Assembly: GCA_002351725.1 (NCBI GenBank)
Contig: DEHD01000025.1
Location: 302,561 to 360,881 of the forward strand
Source of the DNA: Prevotella sp. UBA2809
GTDB taxonomy: Bacteria; Bacteroidota; Bacteroidia; Bacteroidales; Bacteroidaceae
DNA: 58,321 bases
Reading direction: 5' to 3'
Every line of letters begins with the position of its first letter. Within the stretch, counting starts at the first letter, position 1. Both the position numbers and the translations under genes were made by a program. The notes beneath the pieces were generated by a model. The model was not told where the DNA came from. It worked only from the letters and a program-made list of their open reading frames with translations, and did not search any database. Shown here piece after piece: positions 26,117 through 36,106 of this stretch.

Positions 26117-29100
26117 ACGAATCAATAAAACCACTCACAGTATATAAAGCTAGTGCAGGAAGCGGAAAGACTTTCACACTTGCCACCGAATATATCCGAT
26201 TGCTTGTAGAGAATCCTCAGAGCTATCGCAATATCCTTGCCGTAACCTTTACCAACAAGGCTACCGAGGAGATGAAGATGCGCATTCTGAGTCAGCTTTA
26301 CGGCATATGGAAGCAGCTTCCCGAATCGAATAATTATCTTAAGAACATTCAAGAGAAAACGGGCCTCGCACCAAACGTTATCAGCGAACGTGCAGGTTTG
26401 GCACTCAACAATCTTACACATAACTATAATTACTTCCGCGTAGAAACCATCGACACATTCTTCCAGAGTGTGTTACGCAACATGGCTCGCGAGCTCGACC
26501 TCACAACCAACCTCCGTATCGGACTGAATGACTATCAGGTTGAGGAGCTGGCGGTAGACCAACTGATTGAAGACCTCACCACCACCGACGTTATGCTTCA
26601 GTGGATTTTGAAGTACATTATGGAGAACATTTCCGACGACAAATCGTGGAATGTAATAGCCCAGATAAAGAAGTTCGGCCAGAACATCTTCAAGGACTAT
26701 TATAAAGAGGTAAGCATTACGCTCGAACAGAAGATGGGTGAGGCAGGATTCTTCGAGAACTACACCACTTGTCTTCGCGACTTGCGCAAAGCAGCCGAAG
26801 AATACATGAAGGAAATAGGCGAATCGTTCTTCGACACACTTGAGGGCGAAGGTCTGAACGTCGACGATTTGTCGAGCAAACAACGTGGTATAGCCAGCTT
26901 CTTTAACAAGCTGCGCAAGGGAACATTCGATCCAAGCATCATCACCACAACAGTGGCCAACCACTTGGAGAACATTGAGAAGTGGTGTCCCAGAACCAAC
27001 CCACGTCGCGATGTTGTGCTACAGGTGGTAGAATCTTCGCTGATACAGATATTGAAGTGTGCGGTCGAGGCTCAGGAAAAGCAATGGAAAATCTTCCAGT
27101 CGTCAAATCTCACCTTGCGCCATCTCAACCAACTCCGATTGCTAAGCAGCATTGAGAAAAAGGTACGCGAGATAAACGAGACGGAGAACCGCTTTTTGCT
27201 TAGCGACACTCAACAGCTGCTCCACTCGCTTATTGATGGTAGCGACTCGCCATTCATCTTCGAGAAAATTGGCACCCAACTGCAACACGTAATGATCGAC
27301 GAGTTTCAGGACACCTCTACCATACAATGGCAGAACTTCAAGGTGCTGCTTGCCGAGACAATGAGCCATGAAGACGGCAGCAATCTTATTGTGGGCGATG
27401 TTAAACAGAGTATCTATCGTTGGCGTTCGGGCGATTGGCGATTGCTTAACGGCATCGAGAATCAGTTCAACTCCATGCTTATGGAGATCAAGTCGCTCTC
27501 TACCAACTACCGCTCAACACGCAACGTTATCGACTTCAATAACACCTTCTTCCGCCATGCGGCAAAGGTAGAATACCAAGCCCTTGAAGAACTTGAGTGC
27601 GACGAGCGCGAACAACTTGAAAAAGCTTATGCCGATGTTGAGCAGAAAGTGCCAGATGACAAGAAGGACGAAGGTCGTGTTACTATTGAGCTGCTGCCCA
27701 ATAACGAATACCAGGAATCCGTTTTAGAGCATACGGTAGAATATGTCAGAGAGCTCATCGATGCAGGAGTGAGCCAAAAGGATATCGCCATCCTTGTACG
27801 ATACAATAATCATATTCCACTTATCGCCCAGTATTTTCTCGAGAATCTTCCCGAGGTTAGCATTGTGAGCGACGAAGCTTTCCGTCTCGAAGCATCGAGT
27901 GCTGTATGCCTTATGATTCAAGCATTGCATCTGCTACTCCACCCCGACGACCAACTCACCAAGGCTGCTATCGTAAAGACTTGGCTTTGTACGGTTCAGG
28001 GCAAGGAACTAACAGATGATCAGTTTATGATTGCTGGCAACAATTTTGACGAATATCTGCCCGAGGCATATATCGCCCACTTCGACGAATTACTCACCTT
28101 GCCACTCTATGAACTTGCCGAGAAGATTTACTCAATCTTCCAGTTGCACCGTCTTGAGGGCCAGGGAGCCTATCTCTGCGCGTTCTACGACCATTTGGCC
28201 AATTACGTAAACGAGAATACTACCGACATACAGTCGTTCCTTACCGAGTGGGATGAAAACCTAAGCAAAAAGACCATTCAGAGCGACGAGACAAACGGCA
28301 TCCGACTTATCTCCATCCACAAGTCAAAGGGTCTTGAGTTCGACCACGTCATTATCCCCTACTGCGATTGGACCTTGGAGAAATATAGCGATAATATCAT
28401 CTGGTGCAAACCAAACGAGGCACCTTTCAACGATTTACCTATCGTCCCCATCGACTATAGTCCAAAGATGATGGGCTCAATATATGAGAAGGAATATCTG
28501 CACGAGCATCTGCAGAACACTGTCGACAATCTGAATCTGCTCTACGTAGCCTTCACACGTGCGGCAAAGAGTCTATATGTAGTAGGTAAGCGTGGTGCAA
28601 AGAACTCTCGTTCGGCACTTATCGAGTTGTGTCTACCGCTTGTAGCAGAATCAATGCCTGAGGCTCAATTAGAGGGTATGGAGAATAATGAGGCTGCTAT
28701 TGTTTTCGAGTACGGAACTTGTCAAACAAGCCAACCCGAGCTACCAAGCCAGAAAAATGAAAAAGAATCCAGCAACCCCTTCCTTCAGAAGTCAGAGGCT
28801 ATCAGTGTTTCTATCCGCACTTACGACAGCAAGGTTAACTTCCGCCAAAGTAATCGCAGCCGCGATTTCATCGAGGGCGAGGATATCGACCAGCAACGCC
28901 GATATATACAGGCAGGTAGCATACTCCACGAGATATTCTCTACCATCCAAACAGAAAAGGATATTCCTGAAGCACTACAGAGATTGCAATTCGAAGGTAT
29001 TCTCTACGATGAGGAGATGACCGCCGAGCGCATCACATCCATGCTCCGCAAACGACTCTCCGACCCACGTGTTGCTTCGTGGTTTTCACCACGCTGGACT

Positions 29101-29337
29101 CTATTCAACGAGTGTACCATTCTCTCTGTTGAGGATGGCGAGGTTCACGAGCATCGCCCCGACCGTGTTATAACTGATGGCGACGAGTGGATTGTTGTCG
29201 ACTTTAAGTTTGGTCACCCCGACCCAGAGTACCATACTCAGGTACGCCGATATATGGACCTGCTCTCGTCAATGGGTCATCAGAACATCAAGGGTTATCT
29301 GTGGTACGTGTATAGTAATAAGATTGAAGAAGTATGA
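26110..29337 (+). CDS. UvrD/AddA-type helicase-nuclease
   Basis: The product is 1075 residues. It is a superfamily 1 helicase with Walker A KASAGSGKT (about 13-21), DEFQDTS Walker B region at about 397-403, a QSIYRWRSGDW motif IV and a LLYVAFTRA motif VI. The C-terminal end is a PD-(D/E)XK nuclease (RPDRVITDGDEW, then VVDFKFG), as in AddA or RecB beta subunits. With the next gene it should form an AddAB-like complex that processes double-strand breaks for recombination. The start overlaps DUF5686 by seven bases and its stop overlaps the next gene by four. Confidence 0.9.
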   Translation: MVNESIKPLTVYKASAGSGKTFTLATEYIRLLVENPQSYRNILAVTFTNKATEEMKMRILSQLYGIWKQLPESNNYLKNIQEKTGLAPNVISERAGLALNNLTHNYNYFRVETIDTFFQSVLRNMARELDLTTNLRIGLNDYQVEELAVDQLIEDLTTTDVMLQWILKYIMENISDDKSWNVIAQIKKFGQNIFKDYYKEVSITLEQKMGEAGFFENYTTCLRDLRKAAEEYMKEIGESFFDTLEGEGLNVDDLSSKQRGIASFFNKLRKGTFDPSIITTTVANHLENIEKWCPRTNPRRDVVLQVVESSLIQILKCAVEAQEKQWKIFQSSNLTLRHLNQLRLLSSIEKKVREINETENRFLLSDTQQLLHSLIDGSDSPFIFEKIGTQLQHVMIDEFQDTSTIQWQNFKVLLAETMSHEDGSNLIVGDVKQSIYRWRSGDWRLLNGIENQFNSMLMEIKSLSTNYRSTRNVIDFNNTFFRHAAKVEYQALEELECDEREQLEKAYADVEQKVPDDKKDEGRVTIELLPNNEYQESVLEHTVEYVRELIDAGVSQKDIAILVRYNNHIPLIAQYFLENLPEVSIVSDEAFRLEASSAVCLMIQALHLLLHPDDQLTKAAIVKTWLCTVQGKELTDDQFMIAGNNFDEYLPEAYIAHFDELLTLPLYELAEKIYSIFQLHRLEGQGAYLCAFYDHLANYVNENTTDIQSFLTEWDENLSKKTIQSDETNGIRLISIHKSKGLEFDHVIIPYCDWTLEKYSDNIIWCKPNEAPFNDLPIVPIDYSPKMMGSIYEKEYLHEHLQNTVDNLNLLYVAFTRAAKSLYVVGKRGAKNSRSALIELCLPLVAESMPEAQLEGMENNEAAIVFEYGTCQTSQPELPSQKNEKESSNPFLQKSEAISVSIRTYDSKVNFRQSNRSRDFIEGEDIDQQRRYIQAGSILHEIFSTIQTEKDIPEALQRLQFEGILYDEEMTAERITSMLRKRLSDPRVASWFSPRWTLFNECTILSVEDGEVHEHRPDRVITDGDEWIVVDFKFGHPDPEYHTQVRRYMDLLSSMGHQNIKGYLWYVYSNKIEEV

Positions 29338-31967
29338 AGAGTTTTCTTGAACATGTAGCAGAAGACCTGCTCTCCCGATATGGCACCAACCTCTCGCGCG
29401 TAGCGGTGGTGTTCCCAAATAAGCGTGCATCGTTGTTCCTAAACGAGCACTTGGCTCGATTGGCAGGTAAGCCCATCTGGAGCCCATCTTATATCACCAT
29501 CAGCGATTTGTTCCGTAGCCACTCGTCACTACAGGTTGCCGATCCGATACTCCTTGTGTGCGAGCTACATCGTGTATTCACCGCATGCACAGGTATCGAC
29601 GAAACTCTCGACCACTTCTACGGATGGGGACAGCTTCTTCTATCCGATTTTGACGATCTCGACAAGAATATGGCACCAGCTGATAAGGTGCTTGCCAATC
29701 TGCGCGACATCCACGAGCTTGACGACACCTCATATCTCACGTCCGAACAGCGTGAGATGATAAAGCGTTTCTTTAGTAACTTCAGCGAAGAACACAACTC
29801 CGAGCTCAAAGAGCGATTCCTTCGACTATGGAGTCATATTGGCGAGATTTATCATCAGTTCAACGCCCAACTGGCTGAGAAGCAGCTGGCCTACGAAGGT
29901 GCCCTCTATCGCCAAGTTGTTACAGATGAGAGTATCGAGTTCGAATACGATACATATGTGTTTATTGGTTTCAACCTTCTGCAACAGGTTGAACAGACTC
30001 TCTTCCGCCGACTGGAACAACAAGGCAAGGCCATTTTCTATCAGGATACCGATGAGGTTCCACCGCAGCATATCAATTACATCTCGGCACCCACCGAGAA
30101 TATTCAGGCACGATACATAAGCGAGTGGCTTAACTCCGAACGCATAAAGGATGGTCGCCATACAGCCATCGTACTCTGTAACGAGGGGTTGCTGCAGACG
30201 GTTATTCATTGCTTACCAGAAAGTGTTGACAAGGTAAACATCACTACCGGATATCCGCTAAGCCAGACATCTATAGCCTCGCTCGTAAACACCTTAATTA
30301 ATATGCAGGTTCACGGCTACTCGCTCCGCAAGCAGATGTTCACCCGTAGATGGGTTGAGAGCATCAAGCGCCATCCTTATGCCAGCATCATGCCCGAAGA
30401 TTTTGCTCAAGAACGCTATACCGAGATACAGCCGTTGCTGCATTGGCTCATCAACATCACACAGACCATTGCCACATCAAAGAGTGCAATCATTGACTCA
30501 CCACTCGACACCGAGAGTCTGTTCCGAATGTACACCTTACTTAATAGGTTAAGCGGACTTGTTGACAGCGGCGTACTCATGGTAGACGTTATCACACTAC
30601 AACGTCTTATAGGCCAGCTCATTACGTCAACCTCAATTCCCTTCCACGGCGAGCCCGCAGAGGGTATCCAGGTTATGGGAGTACTCGAGACGCGTAACCT
30701 TGACTTCGACCACGTACTGCTGCTTTCTTGCAACGAGGGCAACATGCCGCGCGGCGCCAACGACACCTCGTTCATTCCCTATGCGCTTCGTAAGGCTTAC
30801 GGCTTGACCACCGTAGATTATAAGGTAGCCATCTATCAGCATTATTTCCACCGTCTGCTGCAACGCGCATCCGATGTTACCATACTCTACAACAATGCTA
30901 CAAGCGATGGTAAGACAGCCGAGATGTCGCGATTTATGCTACAGCTTATGGTGGAGAATAAAATACCCATCTCGTTCCTTACACTCAAGGCTGGCCAGAC
31001 ACCACAGCTCCACGCACCTAAGACTATCGATAAGACACCAGATGTCATAGCACAGATGCAGAAGCGCTTTTCTAAGGAAGAAGGTGGTATTAGCCCCACA
31101 GCCATCAACAACTATCTGCGTTGCCAACTGCGATTCTTCTACCGCTATGTTTGCGGAATTGCCGAACCCGATAGTACAGAAGATGATTTGATTGACAACC
31201 GCTTGTTTGGAAACATTTTCCACAAGGCAGCCCAAGTAATCTACACGCCTTTTATCGGCAATACCGTATCATCGATGATGCTCGAGGAGCTGCTTAAGGA
31301 AGAGGTTACCATCGAACGCGCAGTTGATGAGGCTATCAAGCAGGAGTTCTTTAAGATTAACGACCCATCGCGCCCGTTGCCACCACTCGATGGCTTGCAG
31401 ATAATAAATCGCGAGGTTATCATCAAATACATACGTCAATTGCTTGAGGTAGATCGCCGCTTTACACCTTTCCGTATTATCGACCTAGAGAAGTGGGAAT
31501 CAATAGAGATTGGCGGATTTAAGGTTGGTGGCATCATCGATCGCCTTGATAGCATATACAATTCCGACACGGGCGAAGAACTGGTCCGCGTCGTCGATTA
31601 TAAGACAGGTTCCCGCGACGCAAGTTCATTGCCCGATGTTGCTTCGATATTCACCCCTGAAGCTGTCAAGGATCATAGTGACTATTTCCTGCAGACGTTC
31701 CTCTATGCCCATATCGTGCGCTCAAAAAGTCCTAACAAAGTGTCGCCATGCCTACTGTTCATCCAGCATGCAGGATGCAAAGACTACGACCCGACACTTA
31801 GCATAGGCAAAGAACCCGTAACTGATATAGCTACGTATTCAGATGAGTACATAAGTTTGTTCGAGAATTTGTTGGCCGAGATATTCAATCCTCAATTGTC
31901 GTTCACGCCAACCGACGACCGCAAACACTGCGAGACATGCCCGTTTGCCTCACTCTGCCGAGGCTAA
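29334..31967 (+). CDS. AddB-like helicase/PD-(D/E)XK nuclease subunit
   Basis: The product is 877 residues and the partner of the AddA-like protein. The N-terminal half is a divergent helicase fold (VVFPNKRASLFLNEHLARLAG); motifs needed for ATP hydrolysis are hard to see. The C-terminal domain has a nuclease core (GGIIDRLD, VVDYKTG). Four cysteines, one in YLRCQL and three in the ending HCETCPFASLCRG, match the iron-sulfur staple found in AddB nucleases. Chi-regulated end resection is the family role. The gene end overlaps the convergent ion-channel gene by 18 bases. Confidence 0.88.
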   Translation: MKSFLEHVAEDLLSRYGTNLSRVAVVFPNKRASLFLNEHLARLAGKPIWSPSYITISDLFRSHSSLQVADPILLVCELHRVFTACTGIDETLDHFYGWGQLLLSDFDDLDKNMAPADKVLANLRDIHELDDTSYLTSEQREMIKRFFSNFSEEHNSELKERFLRLWSHIGEIYHQFNAQLAEKQLAYEGALYRQVVTDESIEFEYDTYVFIGFNLLQQVEQTLFRRLEQQGKAIFYQDTDEVPPQHINYISAPTENIQARYISEWLNSERIKDGRHTAIVLCNEGLLQTVIHCLPESVDKVNITTGYPLSQTSIASLVNTLINMQVHGYSLRKQMFTRRWVESIKRHPYASIMPEDFAQERYTEIQPLLHWLINITQTIATSKSAIIDSPLDTESLFRMYTLLNRLSGLVDSGVLMVDVITLQRLIGQLITSTSIPFHGEPAEGIQVMGVLETRNLDFDHVLLLSCNEGNMPRGANDTSFIPYALRKAYGLTTVDYKVAIYQHYFHRLLQRASDVTILYNNATSDGKTAEMSRFMLQLMVENKIPISFLTLKAGQTPQLHAPKTIDKTPDVIAQMQKRFSKEEGGISPTAINNYLRCQLRFFYRYVCGIAEPDSTEDDLIDNRLFGNIFHKAAQVIYTPFIGNTVSSMMLEELLKEEVTIERAVDEAIKQEFFKINDPSRPLPPLDGLQIINREVIIKYIRQLLEVDRRFTPFRIIDLEKWESIEIGGFKVGGIIDRLDSIYNSDTGEELVRVVDYKTGSRDASSLPDVASIFTPEAVKDHSDYFLQTFLYAHIVRSKSPNKVSPCLLFIQHAGCKDYDPTLSIGKEPVTDIATYSDEYISLFENLLAEIFNPQLSFTPTDDRKHCETCPFASLCRG

Positions 31968-32732
31968 CGGAGCGTTCTCTTCGCGCTCTTGCATCTCCTT
32001 GCGCTGTTTCAGCTCATCCATATAGCCCGCGGTAATAATACCTGAAGGCAGTGCTATGATGGCTATACCCACGATTGATGAAAGGATACTTATCACACGT
32101 CCTGTATTCGATATTGGGTACAGGTCGCCATAGCCCACAGTAGTAAGCGTACATGCAGCCCAATAGAATGCATCAAAGAAGTCGCGGAACAGCAGTTCGC
32201 CAGTAATCGGGTTTATGTCTTCCTCGGCATTAAACATAATGAGGGCAGTAATAAATATGTAGAACAACGCCAGCGAAGCCACCGTCCACAATATTTTTCC
32301 TTGTTTGCGTATCACAGCCACGATAATCATCAGCGGTTCAAAATATCTCACCACCTTGAATATACGCAGCAGTTTAAGCAGACGCGACACACGAACCACC
32401 TTGAACGTAGGCGATATCATGTTGAAAACAGGCAGAATTGACAGCAGGTCGATAATAGCCATTGGCGTAAACGGATAAACCACGTACGCACGCCAATCCT
32501 TGTATTTCGATTCGAAATCGGCGGTACACCATCTAAGAAGATAGTCGATGATAAAGAGCAAACTCGATATCAGATCCATCCACCAGAACACCTTGTTGTA
32601 GTGTCTGAACATCAGTGGAAACACACCTATGATAATTGCCAGCAGCATTACTGCACCATAGATGCGCGACCCTGTACTAACCTTTGGGGTCTTCACCATG
32701 TCGTGTACAAACTTGCGCCAATTCGTCTCCAT
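31950..32732 (-). CDS. Voltage-gated potassium channel-like ion transporter
   Basis: The product is 260 residues from METNWRKF. Earlier in-frame starts would lie inside the MFS gene. It has six membrane segments: S1-S3 (about 25-105), an S4-like segment KVVRVSRLLKLLRIFKVVRYFE with positive residues every third position (111-131), S5, a pore helix and the K+ selectivity filter TTVGYGD (about 197-203), then S6. It ends in a short acidic coiled tail. The start is 5 bases past the MFS stop, so the two are co-transcribed. It should set membrane potential or K+ balance. The tail overlaps the end of the convergent nuclease gene. Confidence 0.9.
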   Translation of the reverse strand: METNWRKFVHDMVKTPKVSTGSRIYGAVMLLAIIIGVFPLMFRHYNKVFWWMDLISSLLFIIDYLLRWCTADFESKYKDWRAYVVYPFTPMAIIDLLSILPVFNMISPTFKVVRVSRLLKLLRIFKVVRYFEPLMIIVAVIRKQGKILWTVASLALFYIFITALIMFNAEEDINPITGELLFRDFFDAFYWAACTLTTVGYGDLYPISNTGRVISILSSIVGIAIIALPSGIITAGYMDELKQRKEMQEREENAPLASAE

Positions 32733-32736
32733 AGCT

Positions 32737-33912
32737 TTATCTGTTTTTGTTATTAGTAAACCACTTGTGCGTAAAGTGATACATCGCCAATGCCACAATG
32801 GTAAGCACCAATGCAGCGATGAGTGCCGATGTGGTGTCGCCCTGGAACACAGCCAGTCCTATGCCCACGCCCCATGCTATACCGCTCTCCCATCCCAGCA
32901 GGAATGTGCTCTGCGATGTGCCTCGCTGACAATGGCGACTCAGTTTGATGAAGAACAGCAGGAATCTCGATCCTATCAGTCCTGTACCCATACCTATAAA
33001 CAGCGGAGCGGCCATCATCACAATCGGCAGGTTGCGGGTAATCATCATCAGTAGTGCAGCACCAATCAGTATCAGTCCTGTTACCACCTCGCTCTTCAGT
33101 TCGGCATCCCTGAACACAAATCTCTGCGATAGTATTGCAGCAGCAAATCCCATCATCATCATCGAGTAGAAGTGCTCGTCAAGAATCACAGATAGAATTA
33201 TTCCCACAGCCAGTGTAACTAGCTGAAGATTTACGAACAACGGGAATCCGTGAGGCAGGAAGAAGCGGTCTAGACTAACCGTTGGAATATCATCCTGAGG
33301 TGCACGGAAAGGGAAGTTTACTGTTAATACCAGCACGGCCACTGCAACAGCACAAGCAATGGTGGCAAGAAGCACATAGTGGAATCCGGCTATACGACCT
33401 ATCAGCAGTCCTGCCATAGGTCCCATCGATAGTGCAAAGCGCGAGAACCAAGCTGCCGAGTGGTTAGCCTCGGTACGCTGGAACGACTCACTTGTATCAA
33501 TAATCAGCGTGCTTGTAAGCACCATCTGTGCTAGTCCAAATGCAGCTCCTTGAGCCAATCTATGCACAATTATTACCATCGAATCATTCACACGCATGTG
33601 AAGTCCGTCGATATAATACAGCGCTCCTATCAGCAAAGCCTCGGCCAGCACCGCGTAGATGCAGACCAGGTTACGGCGGAAGTGCTGAACCAGATACGAT
33701 ATGAATGCGCCTAATGCAAACAGACCCACGCCAAAGGCTCCCATGGCGATACCGGCATCAACCATACCCAGCTGCTGTGTTTCAATCAGCCATTGGGGCA
33801 TAGTGGGCACCAGCATATATACCGTCATAGCAAGCAGGAAGTTGGCTATTGCCATCAACCAGAAGTCTTTATGCCACAATCTAATATGTACGGGCGTACT
33901 CTGAGAATTCAT
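32737..33912 (-). CDS. MFS transporter
   Basis: The product is 391 residues with about twelve hydrophobic segments and a cytoplasmic loop in the middle, typical of the major facilitator superfamily. The first segment is MAIANFLLAMTVYMLVPTMPQWL, followed by a second with GxFxxG-like motif A remnants. There are no substrate-specific marks; drug/H+ or sugar-type efflux are possible. A promoter lies at 33945-33952. It precedes the ion channel by 4 bases. Confidence 0.85.
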   Translation of the reverse strand: MNSQSTPVHIRLWHKDFWLMAIANFLLAMTVYMLVPTMPQWLIETQQLGMVDAGIAMGAFGVGLFALGAFISYLVQHFRRNLVCIYAVLAEALLIGALYYIDGLHMRVNDSMVIIVHRLAQGAAFGLAQMVLTSTLIIDTSESFQRTEANHSAAWFSRFALSMGPMAGLLIGRIAGFHYVLLATIACAVAVAVLVLTVNFPFRAPQDDIPTVSLDRFFLPHGFPLFVNLQLVTLAVGIILSVILDEHFYSMMMMGFAAAILSQRFVFRDAELKSEVVTGLILIGAALLMMITRNLPIVMMAAPLFIGMGTGLIGSRFLLFFIKLSRHCQRGTSQSTFLLGWESGIAWGVGIGLAVFQGDTTSALIAALVLTIVALAMYHFTHKWFTNNKNR

Positions 33913-33944
33913 TCAATTTTAATAGTTTGACATTAATTCGGGTG

Positions 33945-34002
33945 CAAAATTACTAATTTTTAGCGAGATATTTGCTATTTTCGGGAATTTAGTGTAATTT
34001 TG
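33945..34002. promoter_or_regulatory. Divergent promoters for the MFS unit and the DUF3298-rsmG unit
   Basis: Minus-strand TAATTTTG at 33945-33952 serves the MFS-channel unit. Plus-strand TAATTTTG at 33995-34002 serves the 34025 gene. They share about 42 bases between them. Both fit TAnnTTTG. Confidence 0.55.
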
Positions 34003-34024
34003 CGCAAAAATATGTGCAAAAAGT

Positions 34025-34834
34025 ATGTCAAATAGACTCAATTTTACTCTTCTCGCGCTGTTCATGATCATCCTTACAGGATGCCGAAACGAAGACGAGG
34101 GCAAGCTCACTTTCGAGATGCTTTCGGCCGAGAAATCCGTAAAGCTATCCAACGAGGAGCTATCGCCCCTATGTAGCGTAAGCCTTAAGATGGCAAGTGC
34201 CACAAAGGAGAGCGGCGAGATTGGAGAGAAGATAAATGCCGAGGTTGTATACCGTCTTTTCAATCAGGAGGGCATCGGCATCCAGGCTGCGATGGACCAG
34301 TACATCGAGCAGTACTGTTCGTCATATCGTTCACATATGCTGCCTCTATATAACGAGGATCGCGCCGACACCACAAAGCGCTCATGGTACGAGTTCCATT
34401 ATATTATCAACACCTCTACCGAGCAGACGTCGCGAAACACGCTGGCCTATCTTGCCACCATCGACTACAGCGAGGGCCACGCCAACAGCATACATCAGCT
34501 GCTGCCTATCAACTTCTACACCACTACGGGCGACTACATCAAGACGTCCGATATCTTTGTTGATGGCTACGAGACTCAGCTCACACCAATGCTGCTCAAG
34601 GCTCTTATGGAGCGCGAAGAGGTAACCACTCTCGATTCGCTTAAGGAGAAAGGCTATCTGCAAACGGTAGATATGTACACGCCACAGAACTATATTGTGG
34701 GCGATAATACCATTACATTTATCTTCAATCCGTCAGAGATTGCTTCACTCGAGCTGGGCACTGTACAACTTATACTTACCTACGCCCAGATGCAGAATAT
34801 TATCAAACCCAACTTTTTAAAGTCATTACAATGA
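34025..34834 (+). CDS. DUF3298-type lipoprotein
   Basis: The product is 269 residues. The N-terminus has a lipobox ending in LTGC (Cys20), so it is a lipoprotein. The body has the DUF4163/DUF3298 layout (SWYEFHYIINTSTEQTSRNTLAYLATIDYSEGHANSIHQLLPINFYTTTGDYIK, read as short elements, and a final PSEIASLELGTVQLILTYAQMQNIIKP). It is the intact paralogue of the broken gene at 1222. Its function is unknown; RsiV-like members are sensor anti-sigma factors, but no such partner is seen. It overlaps rsmG by four bases. Confidence 0.8.
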   Translation: MSNRLNFTLLALFMIILTGCRNEDEGKLTFEMLSAEKSVKLSNEELSPLCSVSLKMASATKESGEIGEKINAEVVYRLFNQEGIGIQAAMDQYIEQYCSSYRSHMLPLYNEDRADTTKRSWYEFHYIINTSTEQTSRNTLAYLATIDYSEGHANSIHQLLPINFYTTTGDYIKTSDIFVDGYETQLTPMLLKALMEREEVTTLDSLKEKGYLQTVDMYTPQNYIVGDNTITFIFNPSEIASLELGTVQLILTYAQMQNIIKPNFLKSLQ

Positions 34835-35457
34835 ACGCAGAGATTATCTACAGATATTTCCCTAATCTTAACGATGTACAGCTGCAGCAGTTTGCCGCAC
34901 TTGGCGAACTCTATCGCGACTGGAACACTAAGATTAATGTCATTTCGCGCAAGGATATCGACCAGCTCTACGAGCATCATGTGCTCCACTCTCTGGCCAT
35001 AGCCAAGATTATCAACTTCCGCCCAGGTACCCGCATTCTCGACTTCGGTACAGGTGGCGGATTCCCAGGTGTGCCCCTCTCGATTCTCTTCCCTGAATGC
35101 CAGTTCAAGCTCATCGATGGAACGGGCAAGAAGATTCGCGTGGCTCAGGAGGTGTGCGATGCCATCGGCCTTAAGAACTGCGCCCCCACCCATCTGCGTG
35201 GCGAGGACGAGAAGGATAAGTACGACTTCATCGTGAGCCGTGCCGTAATGCCCCTGCCCGACCTTGTAAAGCTTATGCGCAAAAACATATCTAAGACCTC
35301 CAACAACGCTCTTCCCAATGGTGTTCTCTGCCTTAAGGGCGGCAACTTGCAGGCCGAGTTGCAGCCATATCATAAGATAGTAGAAACCACCGAGATATCG
35401 CAGTTCTTCAAGGAAGAGTGGTTCAAAGAAAAATTCGTAATCTATCTCCCGCTGTAA
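34831..35457 (+). CDS. rsmG: 16S rRNA (guanine527-N7)-methyltransferase
   Basis: The product is 208 residues. It methylates N7 of G527 in 16S rRNA using SAM. The SAM motif ILDFGTGGGFPGVPLSILFP, the helix after it KLIDGTGKKIRVAQEV and the VSRAVMPLPDLV motif are diagnostic for RsmG. The start overlaps the DUF3298 stop (ATGA) and the stop overlaps the next start (TAATG), so three genes are translationally linked. Confidence 0.95.
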   Translation: MNAEIIYRYFPNLNDVQLQQFAALGELYRDWNTKINVISRKDIDQLYEHHVLHSLAIAKIINFRPGTRILDFGTGGGFPGVPLSILFPECQFKLIDGTGKKIRVAQEVCDAIGLKNCAPTHLRGEDEKDKYDFIVSRAVMPLPDLVKLMRKNISKTSNNALPNGVLCLKGGNLQAELQPYHKIVETTEISQFFKEEWFKEKFVIYLPL

Positions 35458-36104
35458 TGCTTAACATCAAGACATTCTGTTTCAATCTCCTTCAGGAGAA
35501 TACCTATGTGGTTAGCGATGATAGCCTCGAGTGCGTCATCATCGACTGCGGCGCCTACTACGATGCCGAGCGCGATGCACTTGTAAACTACATCAACGAT
35601 AACAATCTTAAGCCCGTACACCTGTTGTGTACCCACGGTCATTTCGACCATAACTTCGGCATCAACACCGTCTATGAAACATGGGGATTGAAACCAGAGA
35701 TAGCAGCTGAAGACGAGTGGCTCATCACCAACCTCTCAGGTCAGTTCTACGATATGGCGGGCGTAAAATTGCGCTGGGCTTATCCCGAGCCCGGACATTT
35801 CTTCGCTGCCGATGAGGTTATCAACTTTGGAACCCATCAGTTGCAGATTCTTCGCACCCCAGGTCACACTCCAGGTGGAGTAACCTTCTATTGTGCCGAA
35901 GAGAAAGCCGCCTTTACCGGCGACACCCTTTTCCGTATGAGCATAGGCCGCACCGATTTTGAACGCGGAAGCTACGAGGAAATTCTCAACAGTCTGAGCA
36001 AAGTTATAGCTCAACTCCCCGCCGATACAACCGTTTATCCCGGTCATGGTCCTAAGACCAACATCAGCGACGAATTGAGCTACAATCCGTATCTAAACTC
36101 TTAA
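35457..36104 (+). CDS. Metallo-beta-lactamase fold hydrolase (glyoxalase II-like)
   Basis: The product is 215 residues. The start at 35457 overlaps the rsmG stop by one base. The MBL metal motif is CTHGHFDHNFG, with later TPGHTPGGVTFY, FTGDTLF and a final YPGHGPKT; together they give the full two-metal ligand set. The family includes glyoxalase II and persulfide dioxygenase-like enzymes. Substrate is not predictable without structure. It ends 2 bases from the convergent SulP gene. Confidence 0.88.
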   Translation: MLNIKTFCFNLLQENTYVVSDDSLECVIIDCGAYYDAERDALVNYINDNNLKPVHLLCTHGHFDHNFGINTVYETWGLKPEIAAEDEWLITNLSGQFYDMAGVKLRWAYPEPGHFFAADEVINFGTHQLQILRTPGHTPGGVTFYCAEEKAAFTGDTLFRMSIGRTDFERGSYEEILNSLSKVIAQLPADTTVYPGHGPKTNISDELSYNPYLNS

Positions 36105-36106
36105 TT